From contig CM069880.1 of assembly GCA_036172665.1 (NCBI GenBank), positions 6,264,501 to 6,328,500 of the forward strand: a DNA stretch of 64,000 nt, read 5' to 3'. This document shows, piece by piece, positions 11,104 to 25,100 of this stretch. Numbering within the stretch: position 1 is the first letter of the stretch; the number at the start of each line of letters is the position of its first letter. The notes under the pieces were generated by a model. It had not been told where the DNA came from. It was given only the letters and a program-made list of their open reading frames with translations, and ran no database searches. Made by a program: the position numbers and the translations under genes. This stretch comes from Prosopocoilus inquinatus (Eukaryota; Arthropoda; Insecta; Coleoptera; Lucanidae).

Positions 11104-11617
11104 CCTAACGTAATACTCGCAGGGTATTTTAAGCAAATGCGATTATTACCATTTCAAGTTTATATTTTTTAAATAAATAAACAATACTGAACTAAATCGT
11201 ACAATCGTAAACATTTACGTTTTGTAAAGACTTGCCAACTTTGACGTACTGATGCAGTGTTGCCACTTCTATAAGGATTCTTTCCTCGTACAGCTCGACC
11301 AACACCGTCTTCAATAATAGGCCTGAGTCATCACGTAGGAATATCAGACCTCAGGGTATTATCCAGTTCTAGGGAACTAAGAGTGCGACGCAAGTGATTC
11401 GCTGTTGAGCCGTGAAAATCTATGCGCTCCACTTACTAATAAGGACGGAAAGATAACTTAAAATGGTGAATTTCTATATTGGACAGCATTTCAGATAAAT
11501 CAGTTTTGAAGTCGGAGTATTCTCCTACCTAATAAATCAGGCAATTCAGGCCTGTATGAAGTGGGCTGATCTCTATGTTTTACATTGATGTTTTAAGGTT
11601 ATCCATTTGTTTATTAT
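11104..11617. other. Intergenic / upstream of XXYLT1
   Basis: Contains the presumed promoter and 5' UTR of XXYLT1 on the minus strand. No further coding or repeat structure was recognised. Confidence 0.4.
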
Positions 11618-12205
11618 GGTTGCGTTAAGTGAACGGTTATTTTGAGCAAAATCGTTAAGTCAACGGCAGACCGCACCACGTGATCAATCAGCTGATTGGA
11701 AAAATTGGTCGCGATTTAAAATCTGACCAGCGTGGTCTGAAACGTTAAGTGGTTAGTCGGGCAAATTTGATAAATTAGGATAGGTGCGATCTGTGGAGTA
11801 ATTCCAAAATTTAAAGTTAAGGTATTGTTTCATCATTATTATTATTAATAAGTCTTTTGACGATGGAAAAAGTGGTGGTGCAAAGTTCAGAGTTTCTTTT
11901 TGAACAATTACGAGCTACGGAGCTACAAAACAAATACAGGTGATGTGATATAAAACTTGTAGCTAAAAGTCAGACATATTACTTTTTTTATTATCCATTC
12001 TGTATTACGTACGAAGTAAACCCGTGGCGTACTTCACTAAATTCAAAACTTTAGAGACCATTTCAAAACTTGTTCCATTCCTGCCCTCTTCTGTTATAAT
12101 TTATAATTACAGTACCTATCTAGCCTTTAAGTGAGCGGTTAGTAAACTCCGATCACCTGTGCTGATCACTTTAGTCAGAATCATCAGAATTGACTTAACG
12201 CAACC
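11618..12205. mobile_element. 588-bp TIR element with a possible captured or own first exon
   Basis: The ends are GGTTGCGTTAAGTGAACGG and the inverted GACTTAACGCAACC. A shorter copy of the same family lies at 39253-39647. The long copy has extra internal sequence that includes an ATG (about 11863) opening a 26-codon frame, MEKVVVQSSEFLFEQLRATE and six further codons, that ends at a good splice donor (CAG|GTGATG). The short copy lacks exactly this part. The element type is not identified, and no clear target duplication is seen. Confidence 0.7.
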
Positions 12206-13610
12206 AATATCAACGAGGTTAAGTATACATACATTAAGTTTCAAAGTAAGTCGGCACCATTGCTAACTTTCTTATTTTTAGAGCTACACAGTCGTTCAAA
12301 TTAGCAAATTTGTTTGATTTGTATGTTTAATATACCCAAAAAAAAATTATTTTTAGGGAAGATATTAACAAAAACATAAATTAATCTCTTACTTTCTTAC
12401 TTTTGGCAAGATAAAATTACAAAACAGCTAAAAGTCATCGTGACACTGAAATGTTTTGACAGATATGACAATGACGCTAGCCTTTTCATTCGATTTCGCC
12501 GTTGCATCTGATTGGGCGACGCCTACAACCATCAAGTTTGAGCGCCAAACAGAAAAATATACTGTGGCTCTCAAACAAAAACAATAAATTGTGTATCTCT
12601 GAAATCAGTAATTTTTGTACAAAGGAAGTTTAGGTATTTAGTATCTATTTAAAGAATACTATCGTCAGTTCAAATATCTGTACAACTTTCAATAACACTT
12701 TGTATATTTAATGCCATACGTCGTTGTCCACTAATAATACGCATTCCATGTGCATTTTTCATAGGCATAAACGCATGTAAAACGGAAAACTTTACCACAA
12801 ACCTTCAGAAATAAGTAGAAATAAGAATTAAAAGTTACATGGAAATACGACGATTTAACTTTTATAAACAAGGCACACGATAAATATTTTTATAGGTTAT
12901 GATAAGCAATCAGCTGTTTAAGGTTTAAGCGGTCACATATGCAGTCGCCTGTTCTAATGTAAATCTGGTCACGATTTTAACCAATACAAGGACAAACACA
13001 TCCCATCTTCTCCACACTGTTCTTAAAAAAAACAGATCATAATTTGTCTCTAAGTTGTCAACACCTTATACTTTCATTATACTGTCCTGATGAGATCTAA
13101 TAAGATCGAAATGTACGTAGACAGTTATTGTTCCTTTGTCAGATATGTCAATAACTCCCTCTATATAGGTATCTTTTGTGAGGTAAGTTTGTTGTATCTC
13201 GTTTCAACCTAGTAATCAAGTTAATCTTTCTCGAACCAGTGTAGGGAACACGACGAATAGAATTCTATGTTTATGACATCATGTCAATTTTTAATGTTTT
13301 TTATAGGTCCACCAAATGTCATTCTTATGTTTTCCTTATTATAGGGCATTTCGCAAAACTTCCGCTAGGTGTCAGCCACTTCGTGATTTTCTCGAATTTA
13401 ATTTTATTGGACCTTCTTAAGTACCTACTATGAAGAAATAAAAACCTAAATTAGTTATTTTTCAACTTTTTTACGACCTGAAAGTCCGGTCTTTAGTCCT
13501 AATGGACAGAACCAAATTAATTTGCAGTGTAAACTAGGCACTTCAATAAATTCGGTTTATTGAAAGAAAAATAACGAAATTAATTTAATTAAAAAAAGTA
13601 AAAAGCATAT
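12206..13610. other. Intergenic, nothing recognised
   Basis: AT-rich sequence without a supported gene. I see no long open frame and no clear inverted repeat. Confidence 0.4.
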
Positions 13611-13867
13611 TGTGACGAATTTAATGTTCGTTTTATTTTGTTTTAAACTTTAACGTTAACATTATTTTATTTAATACACAATTATAAACTAATTATCTTA
13701 ACAATTGCGGAGCAATTAACTACTTCGAACTGCTTTTATATGCGCAGCTAATTTCGCGAAGTTTTGGACCTGAAGCATTCTGTCGACAGATGCATTTCGG
13801 ATGTCGCGTCGCCGTCGGCCGAACGTTCCAGTCACTGACGCATAGTGTTACGAATTAAATCGTCACA
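13611..13867. repeat. Solo LTR (257 bp) with ATAT target duplication
   Basis: The segment begins TGTGACGAATTTAAT and ends ATTAAATCGTCACA, with terminal TGTGAC/GTCACA. ATAT lies directly on both sides (13607-13610 and 13868-13871), a 4-bp duplication as made by LTR-element integrases. Internal TTTTATATGCGCAG could be the promoter. A palindromic MITE is an alternative, but the LTR ends fit better. Confidence 0.6.
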
Positions 13868-13871
13868 ATAT

Positions 13872-14894
13872 GAAATTTTGTTCTAATCAAATAAATTTTA
13901 TTTAAAACTTCTTTTGCAATGATTTTATTCCATGCAAGACCAGCTTTTGAAATACTTGAACATTTGTGAAAATGGGTAATAATGATAATAACTGTAGTAC
14001 AATAAATTTTCAAGTGGTATAAGTTAACAGTTTAAATTTAAGCGTCCGAACGTACCCTACTCTCCCTTAAAGCTACTTTTCCTACTTTGGAGATTTGGAG
14101 AATTGGATATTTGGGGATTCCTTTCAAGCCAATGCTTTCGTCGTTCACTCGACAATAGTTATAGGTTATCGTTGATCACGTGATAATGAAAACCAATAGC
14201 AACAATCTCCAAGTACCCAATCTTCCAAGCAGGCTTAACAACAAAGAGTACTGGCTGTTTAGAAAGGATTTGATAATAAAGAGGCGAACATTCGTAACAA
14301 GTTTCAGTAGCTGTATTGTTACACTTATACAGAGTGACACATTAGTTTAATAACTCCATCGTGAGGTCAAAAATACAAAAATTCAAGTCACAGTAAAAAA
14401 CGGCTACGGCAGCAAAACGCATTTTACTATGACCTAGCTCGCCATGGTACCCAAACTTAGGATGTACAGTGGTCGAAGAAAGAAACGTCTCCCCCAATAA
14501 AACAACTGTGTGGATTAATAGTACCAACCAGCATTACGAACAGGCAGACAATCGAATGCAAGGGAGGCATATCGATTGTGCCGTGACGGAACGTGTTTAC
14601 GTAGTCTTAACCACACAGCACGCCCCACTCAATACCCTCGCCGCTTCTATATCGTTGTCCGCCTGCTTGGTATAATGCGCTAAAGTAGGTAAATCCTTAA
14701 ATTACATTTATCTGAGGAGACATCTCTTTTTTTGGATCACTGTACTTATGTACTTACATACCTATACAAGATATCGCCAAAAGCAGAGAAAATCAGACTT
14801 CCTTTGGACCCTTCATTTGATAAAAAAAGAGAAAACAAGGATAAAACGTTTGAAAATTATTGATTTGTATTATTTAAAAGAAACTATAGTGTTA
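13872..14894. other. Intergenic, nothing recognised
   Basis: No gene, clear repeat or regulatory signature identified. A short open frame at about 14469-14675 has no recognisable content and probably arises by chance. Confidence 0.4.
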
Positions 14895-15352
14895 TACGGG
14901 GTGATTCAGAATTAGTGTCCGACCCGTACGCAAAGCCGTCGCTGCCGTATTTACTAAGGTCATTCAAGTATGAATTTGCAAGAAATAAATTTATCAGATA
15001 CATTCCCAAAATCAACCTTCTTTGAGTCCAAGAAGGAAATTATGATTCATTTCTTATATATGCGTACACAAGTTCGATGTTCGAAAGAATGAATTGACAT
15101 TTTTTTCACAGAAAGCCATAAACAACGTTTTGTTTTGTTTCAAGGTAAACGATAGTGTTTCCTTCTCCTCAGCCTGGTTCATTGCTCTTGTGACGCAATG
15201 CAGCCGTACTAGTGCCCATCAACCAATTTATATCTAAATCTTCTATGCCTTTTATCTTAAAAACTATGCAAACTAGACCCTTTATGCATAGAGACCTTTT
15301 GTTTTGTTTTTTCGTGTACTACCTGTACACACTTATTTTGAATCACCCAGTA
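14895..15352. mobile_element. MITE of 458 bp with TA target duplication
   Basis: The left end is TACGGGGTGATTCAGAATTAGTG. The right end, reverse-complemented, is TACTGGGTGATTCAAAATAAGTG. TA lies on both sides (14893-14894 and 15353-15354), as with Tc1/mariner-type insertion. No transposase frame is present. Confidence 0.75.
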
Positions 15353-15354
15353 TA

Positions 15355-16158
15355 GTCACAATCTCCTATTAATTACCCTAAGCGAATAAAAATGTTTAAA
15401 GGAGCTTTTATTTTAAGAAGACTTTTTGTTTTAAGTAGGTACGTTAGTATATTTCAAGGATTAATTTTAGTAGCCAAGAAAAAAACAGAATCCCAAGGTA
15501 TTGGCACAAATTTTAGAGATACTGTGCTGCATTAATCGTAATGGCTCGAACACATGGCAGTGTTACAATAGAACACAACTGAGACTTTCTGTGGGCAAAA
15601 AAATAGTTTTGTCTCGAATCCTTTGCGTGCTGGACGACTATACCTCACCGGTGTATATTATTGGGAAAAGTAGAGACGCGTGCTCGGAGATTTATAAATT
15701 GTTTGGCATGTAATCCGAATTTAGCGCTCGGAATTTGCTCGACAACGATTTCGTTTTGCCGACGCCTTTTCTAAACAACTTCGACGTGTGTTTTCTGTGC
15801 AACAAAATAATTTGTTTTACGTGCAGAGAGAAAATAGTGATTTTTTTCCCTTTAATCGAAGACAATTGGAATTAGTTTGCAAAAATTGCATGTTATGTAA
15901 CGGCGCACGCACGTTATGCGCTCTTTTCAAATTTCGAAGTGTCGTTACACGATTGAAATTTAAGTGATTAATGTTGTTTTCCGTCGAAAATCGCAGTAAT
16001 TAGAAACGTTGAAAGTGGAAAAGTGAATTTAGGATAAATGTCGTTTCAGATAAGGCAAGGTCTGGTCTGTGAACGTGCTATTGCGCTCGAGTTATATTTA
16101 GAACAGTCTCTTATTTATCTGTGTAATATATGAAATATTGTTCGATATTATCGTCAAA
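15355..16158 (+). promoter_or_regulatory. Presumed promoter and 5' UTR of the coiled-coil gene
   Basis: The last few hundred bases before the ATG at 16159 are less AT-rich and contain several CpG-rich patches (about 15640-15930), as often around insect start sites. The true start site cannot be read from the sequence. Confidence 0.35.
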
Positions 16159-19100
16159 ATGCACCATCTATATCCTTTAGCCAAAGGTGATCCTTTATGC
16201 CCATTAGGATTTCATCCACAAGTACGATGGCCCACGAGATGTAAACGATGTTTTAGGTATAGTTATTACGTTTGTTGTTTGTTTTGTTTTAAGTTCTTAA
16301 TCCGTGCTCCTCGTATATTAGGGATTATAAAGAACACGGTGGAAAAAGAAGAGATGAACAAACTACGTTAAGAAAAGATGATATCGCATCTTCGACCCCC
16401 AGCTTAAGCACCTGGAGTAACGTAAACGAAAACCGAAGAAGTTGGTCCTCCAGTGGCAATTTAGCTTTCGATAGAGAAAATAAAAATAATAGTAGCAATG
16501 GGGGAAACGATTTTGGTAATCCTTCGTCTTGGGAGTCCACACCAGATTTATCAAATCTAAACGACGACACCCAAGCCAACATTCCTACCGTTAATATTAA
16601 ACTGCCCAAAAGAAAACAGAAGGTCATTGAAAGTGGTCAACGGACAGGTATTTTATTTAGAAATTACACTAACAATTTAAAATAGACCCCACCGCGGATG
16701 ATAGAGTTAAGTTTTGATTGAATTACCATCAACTTTTTCAGTATCAGATAGTTTCTCAGTAAAACAAGACAAGCAGCCAATATTTAGTAAAAATGATAAC
16801 TTAGCGACTAGAGCTAAAAAATTACAAGCCATAAAAGACGCGCACGAAAAGCCGAAAAGAATACACATCAAGGAAATAAAAACCGTGGATGAGGAACCAT
16901 CAAATAACGATGTACAATTTCTTATTCAAGTAAATAATATGGTGCGGTGTCCATTAAAACCTTAATTAGATACTAAATATCTCATTAATACCGTCTGCTT
17001 AATCGTGGACTTCTAACATGTCTTGTAGATTTTTAATTTTTTTTTTGCTTCTGTAATTGTAGTTGCACAAAATAATTTGCATAACTCGTTCAAAAAATTC
17101 CAATATGAAGCCAACCTTAACTCAAGCAATTATAGTAGTCCTCAAGTGAATTCCCAAGTAAGTATCCATTGTTTGTTACTTAACTTGTCATTTAATCGAA
17201 AGAATTTTCACATTCGTTGACGACATATATTTGATTTGATTAATTTCTCCTATTATAAAACGCTTATTTGAATTGGGTTTAAAAATCCTTACTTTTTACA
17301 CACTTTGTTATATTCAAATGATAATAAAATATAAATTATTTCTCAAGTTGGAATTTTCTTAGCTTAAACTGCATTAAACAAACGGCTTTTTGAAATATTT
17401 GCTGGCAGTAATATTTAATACACTAAAATAGATCTAACATTCTTAGTGTACGATTCTTGTTGGCATATAATATATGTGTTATACATAAACGTTGATGATG
17501 TAGGTAAAAACAAAAACGCTAGCTAAAGACGATAACAACGACTATGTGGATACAGACGATGAAACACTCAGCGTAGCTGGCACCGAAACTACAGATACAA
17601 CGTTAGTGGATCAAAATGAAAGTGATTTAAGAGAACAAGTGGAAAGCCTTAGGAAGGAATTGGACACAACAAAAGCTAAATGCGATAGATTAGAGAAAGA
17701 AAAAAGTAATATATTATTAAGGCGATTAACTACAATGGAAAGTAGTTCGAATAAAAACACGGCAGCCGAAGTATTGTCTTTAAAATTACAGATTCCAAAA
17801 CTTTCTTAAAAATCTTTTAGGTGCTGAAATTACAACAAAGATGTAACGAGTTGCAGAGCCAGTTGGACGATTACAGAGACGAAAAGAAAATACTTGGTCT
17901 AAAAGTCAAAGAGCTAGAAGAGGAATTGGATGTAAGACCAACAGCCCAGCAAGCACAGAAAATTGCGGACGAATTAAGATCCAAATTGTTAGCAGCTGAA
18001 ACGTTATGCGAAGAACTAATGGATGAAAATGAAGACATGAAAAAAGAGCTAAGAGATTTAGAAGATGAAATGGAAGAAATGCAAGATAATTTTAGGTAAC
18101 GTAATTTCTTAAATATTTACAGCTTTTAGTTAACTTCCGCATTCAGGGAAGATCAAGCCGATGAATACAGTTCTTTGAAAAAAGAACTGGAACAAACAAC
18201 AAAAAATTGTCGGATATTGTCATTTAAACTTAGAAAAACTGAAAGAAAGGTAGAACAATTGGAAACAGAAAAAACCGAATCAGAGAAGAAATTGCAAGAT
18301 GTAATTTTTATTCACGTGACAACTAAACTATTTCTGATTAACAGCTTCTTTTCAGTTGTCAGGAAGTCAGTCATCGTTATCAAATTTAGAAAAAATTAAA
18401 AACTTAGAGAAGGAACTGAGCAACGCGAGCGAAAAAATCGCAAGCCTTCAGAAACAACTAGATGAGAATAAAACAAAGACCGAGACTCCTTTGCTGAAAA
18501 AGAAAGCTCCTATGTTGGGTTCAATAGGAAGGATATCATCAGATGGGGTAAAGTTTTTTAGAGATATAAGGAAATATTAGTTGGATCGTTTAATATTTTA
18601 GAAAGTTTCGAGAGAATCTCTGACAAGAGGTGGATCTCAGGAAGACCCGGCGCAGCTTTTGAGAGATCTTCAGGATTCTTTAGAGAGAGAAGCTGATTTA
18701 CGAGAACAACTGAAATTCGCCGAAGAAGAGGTAAGGTTAGAAATTTTTATATCATGACCACTAATTTGTAAATTTTTCGATCTAAAAATGAAGCTTTCTA
18801 GCAAAAGACTCATCCAACCAGTAGAATTGCCGATTTACAAAAAGCCAAGTCCGTTAGTTCTTTTTAATTCATCTAGTTCTGAGAATGTGAAAAAAATCAC
18901 CGTAGGGATTAACACTTGCACATGTGAAGTGGTAAACGCGTACACTCAGTCTCTGCCCATTTATCAGGGCCTTAATGTTTACACACAAACTACACGCTCA
19001 TCTCAAGTAGTATTTCAAAGTTACAAAGACGTGGAGGTTCAATGTGATATTTATACTGATACTTCCCAAATTGAGAAGATAGCGCCTTTTCAAAACACTG

Positions 19101-22100
19101 TTGAAACCAAGTCGACTTTTAAACACGGAGAACTTGAAGACAAACAATCTTTCCATGGATTTAATTTGGCTCCGTACCGGTTTCCCAATTTTAAGTCGTC
19201 TCTTCACAGATACCAATTAACATTGTCTTCCATGTATGTCCCTGCGGCGAGGTTTTCACCAATGGCTACGCTTCTCACTCCGATGGGTAATTTCTTTCGT
19301 TTTTTCAGGCTCAAAATTTGCGCAAGAAAGCATCTAGGATAGAAGATGATAATGAATCTTTGGTTTTACAACTGAAGAAAATGGCTACAAGGGCGAGAAG
19401 TATGAAGCATTATAATAAAATATTCTTTTTTTTTAACATTTGTAATTTTCTACCCATTTTGCTTTGACGTTTGATTTCACGGAAGCAAAATTTGCGTATA
19501 TTTCTCTCTCTTAACAAAATATTTACAATTGTTAATAACATTTTTCCCTACATCCGCATAACATATAAAATAGAAATAATAAAAACTCTAATTTTATAAT
19601 TGAATGTTTTAAATTAAAACCGCCTGTATGTATCTATCTGTTTTATTTAATATTGCTTTACTAATGCTGTTTCGTCTTTAACTTCCTTTAATAAATAGCC
19701 ATTTTCTACAGTGTATGAGCTTTTTATGTAACCGTGAATTTTGTGCCTAGTATGTTCGATTTCTTTCTTCGATAAGCATCGAAGCATAAGCATTACGGAC
19801 GTATTTATTTTAGGTCGGAAATTAAGTCCCACAAATAATCGCTTGTCGGCAGATTTGTCCGCTGAAAAAGATGAAGGAATATCGGAAGATGAAGACGTGG
19901 CGGAATTAAAACTGCAGTTGGAACTAAGCGAGCAAGAAGCTTCAGTTTTGAGAAAAAAAGTCGAAGAATTAGAAGGTGAAAATAACCGTGTGAAGAAAAA
20001 GTCCAAGGAGTTGCAAGATAAATTAACAGCTAAACAGTCGAAGAGAAGCATTTTTGGGAGCGACAAAGAAAAAGACGAAAAGATGAAGGTAATAATAAAT
20101 AACGCCATCATTTCTAATTTTGTAACGGCACTTTTTATAACAGGGATTGCAAGCCGAACTTCAAATGGTCCGTAAGGATCTATTGAATAAAGAAAAAGAC
20201 TGTGAAAAATTAAACAGCGAATTAGATATGAGCAGAAAACGGTCAACAGAATTGCAGAAAATCAAGTAAGTTTTCTTTAATAATACATAAAGGCAAGGTG
20301 ACCTTTAAACTTACATTTCAATATATTCCTAAGATCGGCGGATTTCGACCAACAAACATTGGATTTAAAAAGACAACTTCATACGACGGAGCAAGAAGCC
20401 ATCGTGTTGAGAACGAGAATACAAAAGTTGGAAAGCGAAAATGAAAAGTTAACGGCCGAAAACAAAAAGGTACAATTACTGAGGGGATCTAAAAAAATCG
20501 ACAAGACGTTAGATAAATACATAGATCAAATAGCTACGTTGGAGGTTGAACTTAACGAGGCAAATAACAAAGTTAAAGATTTAGAGGGTAAAGTGAAAAA
20601 TTCCGGAGATACGGCAAAGTTAAAAACGGTCGAAAAAGAACGCGACGAGTTAATTGAAACCTTGAATAAGTTAAAACAAAATTCTGCAAACGTCTTTAAG
20701 GACAGAACGCCAAAGCGACCGTCCGAACTGACGACTAAATCGCATCTAAAAACCATGGTCAACGACGTGGAAAAAGAAATTGGTAACAACGACGATTTCT
20801 TGAGGAGCTTTTTTTACGACTTGTTTTTTCTTTGCAGGAGAAATATTAGTTGTCTTAAATAATTCTGAAAGTACGAGAATTAAACTAGAAAAAGAACTCG
20901 AACGGTTGAAGTCGGAAAGCAATAAAAGCGATTTAGAAAATGCCCTAAAAGAACTGGAAGACGTTAAGAAAAAATTCGCAGCGACGGAAAAAGAACTAAA
21001 AATGGAAAAATCTATATCGACGAAAGAGAAGAACAAAACAGACGATTTAAATAAAAAGGCGGCTAAAAATGAGGAGGCTCTAAAGAACGTAACAGAGGAA
21101 AAAGATATTTTGAAAACCGAAGTGAACAAACTTAGAAATGACTATGATAAACTGTACGATGAAAAAAAGAAAGCAGATAACGACATATTGAAATTAAAAT
21201 CCGATTTAAGTACGAACGTATAATATAACAAATTTTTTAATTTAACGTTGTATTCTTGTAGAAACTGCCGTTGGTGCTAACGAGGAAGTGAAAAAATTAA
21301 AGACAGACTTACAGAAGAAAGAAAAAGAAATATCCAAGTTAAAACTTGATACAGACGAAAGGAAGAGAGAGGTAACTAACGATCAATAACTAATTTGGTT
21401 TAATGCAAACACCGATTGTGACTTTTATTTCAGGCCGAAATGAATTTGAAAAAGATTTATGATTTAGAGAAACATTTACGTGACGGTGAGGAAGTAATAC
21501 GCAAGAGCGAAAAATCGAAAAATTTGGAAATTAAGCAACTGGAAGCAGAGGTAGGTACATTCCATCCTAAGCATATTTCAAATATCTATAACTCGTTCTT
21601 TCAGTTGGAAGATGAAAAGACCCGACATCGCTCAAAAGAACAGCAACAATCGGAACAGTCGGAAAAGTGGAAAAACGATCGAAAAAGTCTTGACGCTCAA
21701 ATTGATGAATTGAATAATAATATATTAACTTTGGAGAGCACAATTAAATCGAAAAACTTACAGATAAAGCGCCTTGTAAGTAAAATAATATCATCAAGCT
21801 TCGTTATTCTCACGAAATCTTATCATTTATTACGATAGGAGGAAATTATCGAGAAAGAACGTGCGGACGCATCGTCCAAAAATAGCACGGAAAGTAAGCA
21901 AATGAAGGACCTGCGCGATGAATTAGCTAAAACTAAAGAAAACTTGCGCAATGTTGAATCAAAATTAGATGCTTCTCAGAAAAGTAAAACAAATTTAGAA
22001 GACAAATTGACACGTGTCGAAAATGACTTCAAAAAGGAAAAACTTAATTTAGAGAAAAGTGTCAATTCCGCGGAAACAAACCTTCTGGTACATTATTTTC

Positions 22101-25100
22101 ATTTACGCTGGGAAACAGACGTGAAATACATAACGTCGATGTTTTTTTTGCAGAATGAGAAGAAAAAGTTGGAAGTTTTAAAAGGCAATTATGAAAAGGA
22201 GCAGAAAAACAGAGAACTCGAATTGGGTATTTTAAGAAATAAAATAAGAAATCTAGAAGCGACTTCTGGTGCAGGAAACAAAAAAATTGCTGAAATAAAG
22301 CAAGAGCATCAAGAAAAAATTAATCGTAAGCGCCCAAATATAATAGAAATGAACATGAAGTAAATTTAAATCCTTATTCTTTTAGAAATAGAGTCGACGT
22401 TAAACAAGGAAAAGAAAGAGTATGCAGAATTGACGGCAAAATACGAAATTTTAGAAGAGGAACATGTCGTAACAAAGGCAAAATTAGTGTCGGAAAAGGA
22501 GAGCCTTAACAAGTAAGTGTTTAATATTTTGCACTAAAAATCTTTAAGAAACAGCGTTATAGTCAATTACTATCAACTAAAAAAGAAATGGATTGCTTAG
22601 AAGGGGAATTACAAACGTTAAGAGATACGTACAATACTAAACATGATACTTGGATTAAAGAAAAATTGCAGATGCAGGTAAAATTTATTGAATACGCGTT
22701 TTATTATCTTATTATTATTCTCTTTTTAGGAAAGACTAAAAGAATTCGAAAAATTAAGTAAAAACGGTAACGATTTGGAAAGAGTTCGCCTAAAATCTTC
22801 ACTAGAAGAAACGCAGTTAGAACTCGACCAATTAAGAAAAGAGCATGATGTTGTGAACGACCAAATGGAATACTTACGTAGAGAAAACGAGGAACTCAGA
22901 AAAAAATTGGACGATTACGATAAGGTAACAAAAATACAACGAAGTATAAGTGCCGATAGCTCAGCCATGGACCAAGAAATTAGGCAGCTGAAAAATAAGT
23001 ATGTATCATCAGTTTTCAATCGGAATTTATTTAGGATACTATGCTTTATTTCTGCTGCAGAATAACAAACATCGAGAAAAATAAAAAGTCAGATTTGGCA
23101 GAATATAAACTGCGGTACGAAAGCCAAATTCATGTAATAAACGAGGAATTACGTTCATTGCAAGCTCAGGTCACGAGATTTAAACGGGAACGAGACACGT
23201 ATAAGCACATGTTAGAAGGAGCACAAAAAACCATCGGCGAACTTAAAACTTCACCCTCGAAAATTGTTCGAGAAGCTAGAAACACAGTACCAAATTTCGA
23301 TGAGGCATTTGAACACAACTTTCGAAACGACTAAAATATTAATTTTTGCAATATTTTAGCTCGAAGAGTTCAGAACGAAGGTAGCTACGTTAGAACAGCA
23401 AATAAGTTGTATGGAAGATGAATTATCCGAAGCGAGATTGGAAAGTTCTAAAGTAAAAACTGAACTTGTCTCGGAAAGATCCACTTACGAAGTCAAATTG
23501 TCGGAATTACATTCAAGAGTCAATGAGGTTATTTATAATGATCGAAGAACACGCGTGAATAACGATCAGAGTCCAATTTTCGAAAATAAACCGTCCTATT
23601 GCTGGTGGTCTTGCTGTTGTTTTTTGTTATTCGTTGAGACTAGTGATGGGAAGTTTCATTACTTTTAAGTAATCGGTACTACTCGTTACTGCATAAATCG
23701 TTGCTTGGCACTCGTATTCATTCGATGGTATTGGTAGTATTTGTTGTTTTAGTATTCGTTACTTGGTACTCGTACTCGTTCAATACTCGATACTTGTTCG
23801 ATACTTGATACTTGTTTGATTCACAATACGCGTTTGTGACTTGAACCCGGTAATAATTCGTTAATTTTATTAAAAGCAAACAGGTGGGTTACAAGTAAAA
23901 TTACATAACTTTGAGGAAGTTAAAAATAATAGGAATGGTAAATTATTAACATTTACCTTTTTTTTATAAAAAAAGATTTTTTTTGTAAATTACAACTTCA
24001 ATCAATTCAAGAATTGAACAACGAATTTATTATAAATTGAATTGATGTATACATGTAAATTTAATATGTACATTTTTTGACTAACAAACTAAGATTATAA
24101 TATATCTGAGAAATCTTAATTTATAAAGACATTACAAAAAATATTATAATATGTATGTATACAGTGTGTCTCAGATTGCGCAGGCTACCATGGGTAATAA
24201 GAAAGTTACCCACGGTAGCCTACTCAATCTGGGACACACTGTATAGTGACCCGCAAAAAGTTATTATATGGGAAAAAAATTATTATTGATTAAAAAAAAA
24301 AACTGTTTGCTTCAATAGTTTGTGCATGGTCGAAAACCAAATAAGCAGGACAGAGTCGGTGAAAAGCTTTTAGTTTGGCTAAAAGTAGCACTTATTTAAG
24401 GTACAAAAATTAAAAAAAAAGTTATTTCGAACTGTTGGACATATTAGACAAAGTTGTAGTAGGATTCAATAAGTATTTACTAAATGCCTCTCCTGGTTGC
24501 CAGATAAAATTTTCTTCGGCCTAATATTTCCGAAAAAAGATTTTAGATATTCTCAGATTTGCTCAACATGTGCAGTAGTCAATGGGCATTTGGCCTTTAA
24601 CTCTTACGAGTGGTTATTCATTTATATTCATAAAAAATATTTAATAGAATAAAATTTGCTCTTGGGTTCTGAACTATTGCCTACTCAAGAAAATTTGAAA
24701 CGACTTTTCACGTTTCTGGTGCAAGACCTTTTTTTATATAAGATTTCACTTCTCATAAGCCCAATTTAGTCTAAGCAGACTAAAAATTGCAAGAATTTCA
24801 TCTACTTTTTGGTTTGGCCCGGTTTTCGATCTACTGATTCGCACATCTAGAATAAAATAAAGAAAAATCTCTTCGTTTAAGAAGTTGTAAAAGAACGTTT
24901 ACATTTTTTGTAGAAATAATTAAAATATATCAAGAACATAAGAATTCTGAAAAAGTAAAGAAAAGTAAATAACAAACTATCTGCTGCAATATTAGCCTTT
25001 TCCATTATTTGATGTATATGAAGATTCTAATGTTGTTTTGTTCGTAATGTTTTAGCATCGTTCATTTTAATGCGTCACAAAAGAGTTCTTCAGTACGTAA

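Noticed and set aside
18788..19286. Cassette exon spliced from exon 9 into exon 10
   Set aside because: Entry from exon 9 gives an early stop, and the 22 bases to the exon 10 acceptor are too few for an intron; only an alternative-start model remains.
19647..20246. Minus-strand frame of 199 codons
   Set aside because: It is antisense to coiled-coil exons 11 and 12, with no recognisable domain.
20746..21129. Minus-strand frame of 127 codons
   Set aside because: It is the antisense shadow of the coiled-coil exon at 20838-21209; Lys/Glu-rich sense strands give Phe/Ser-rich open antisense frames.
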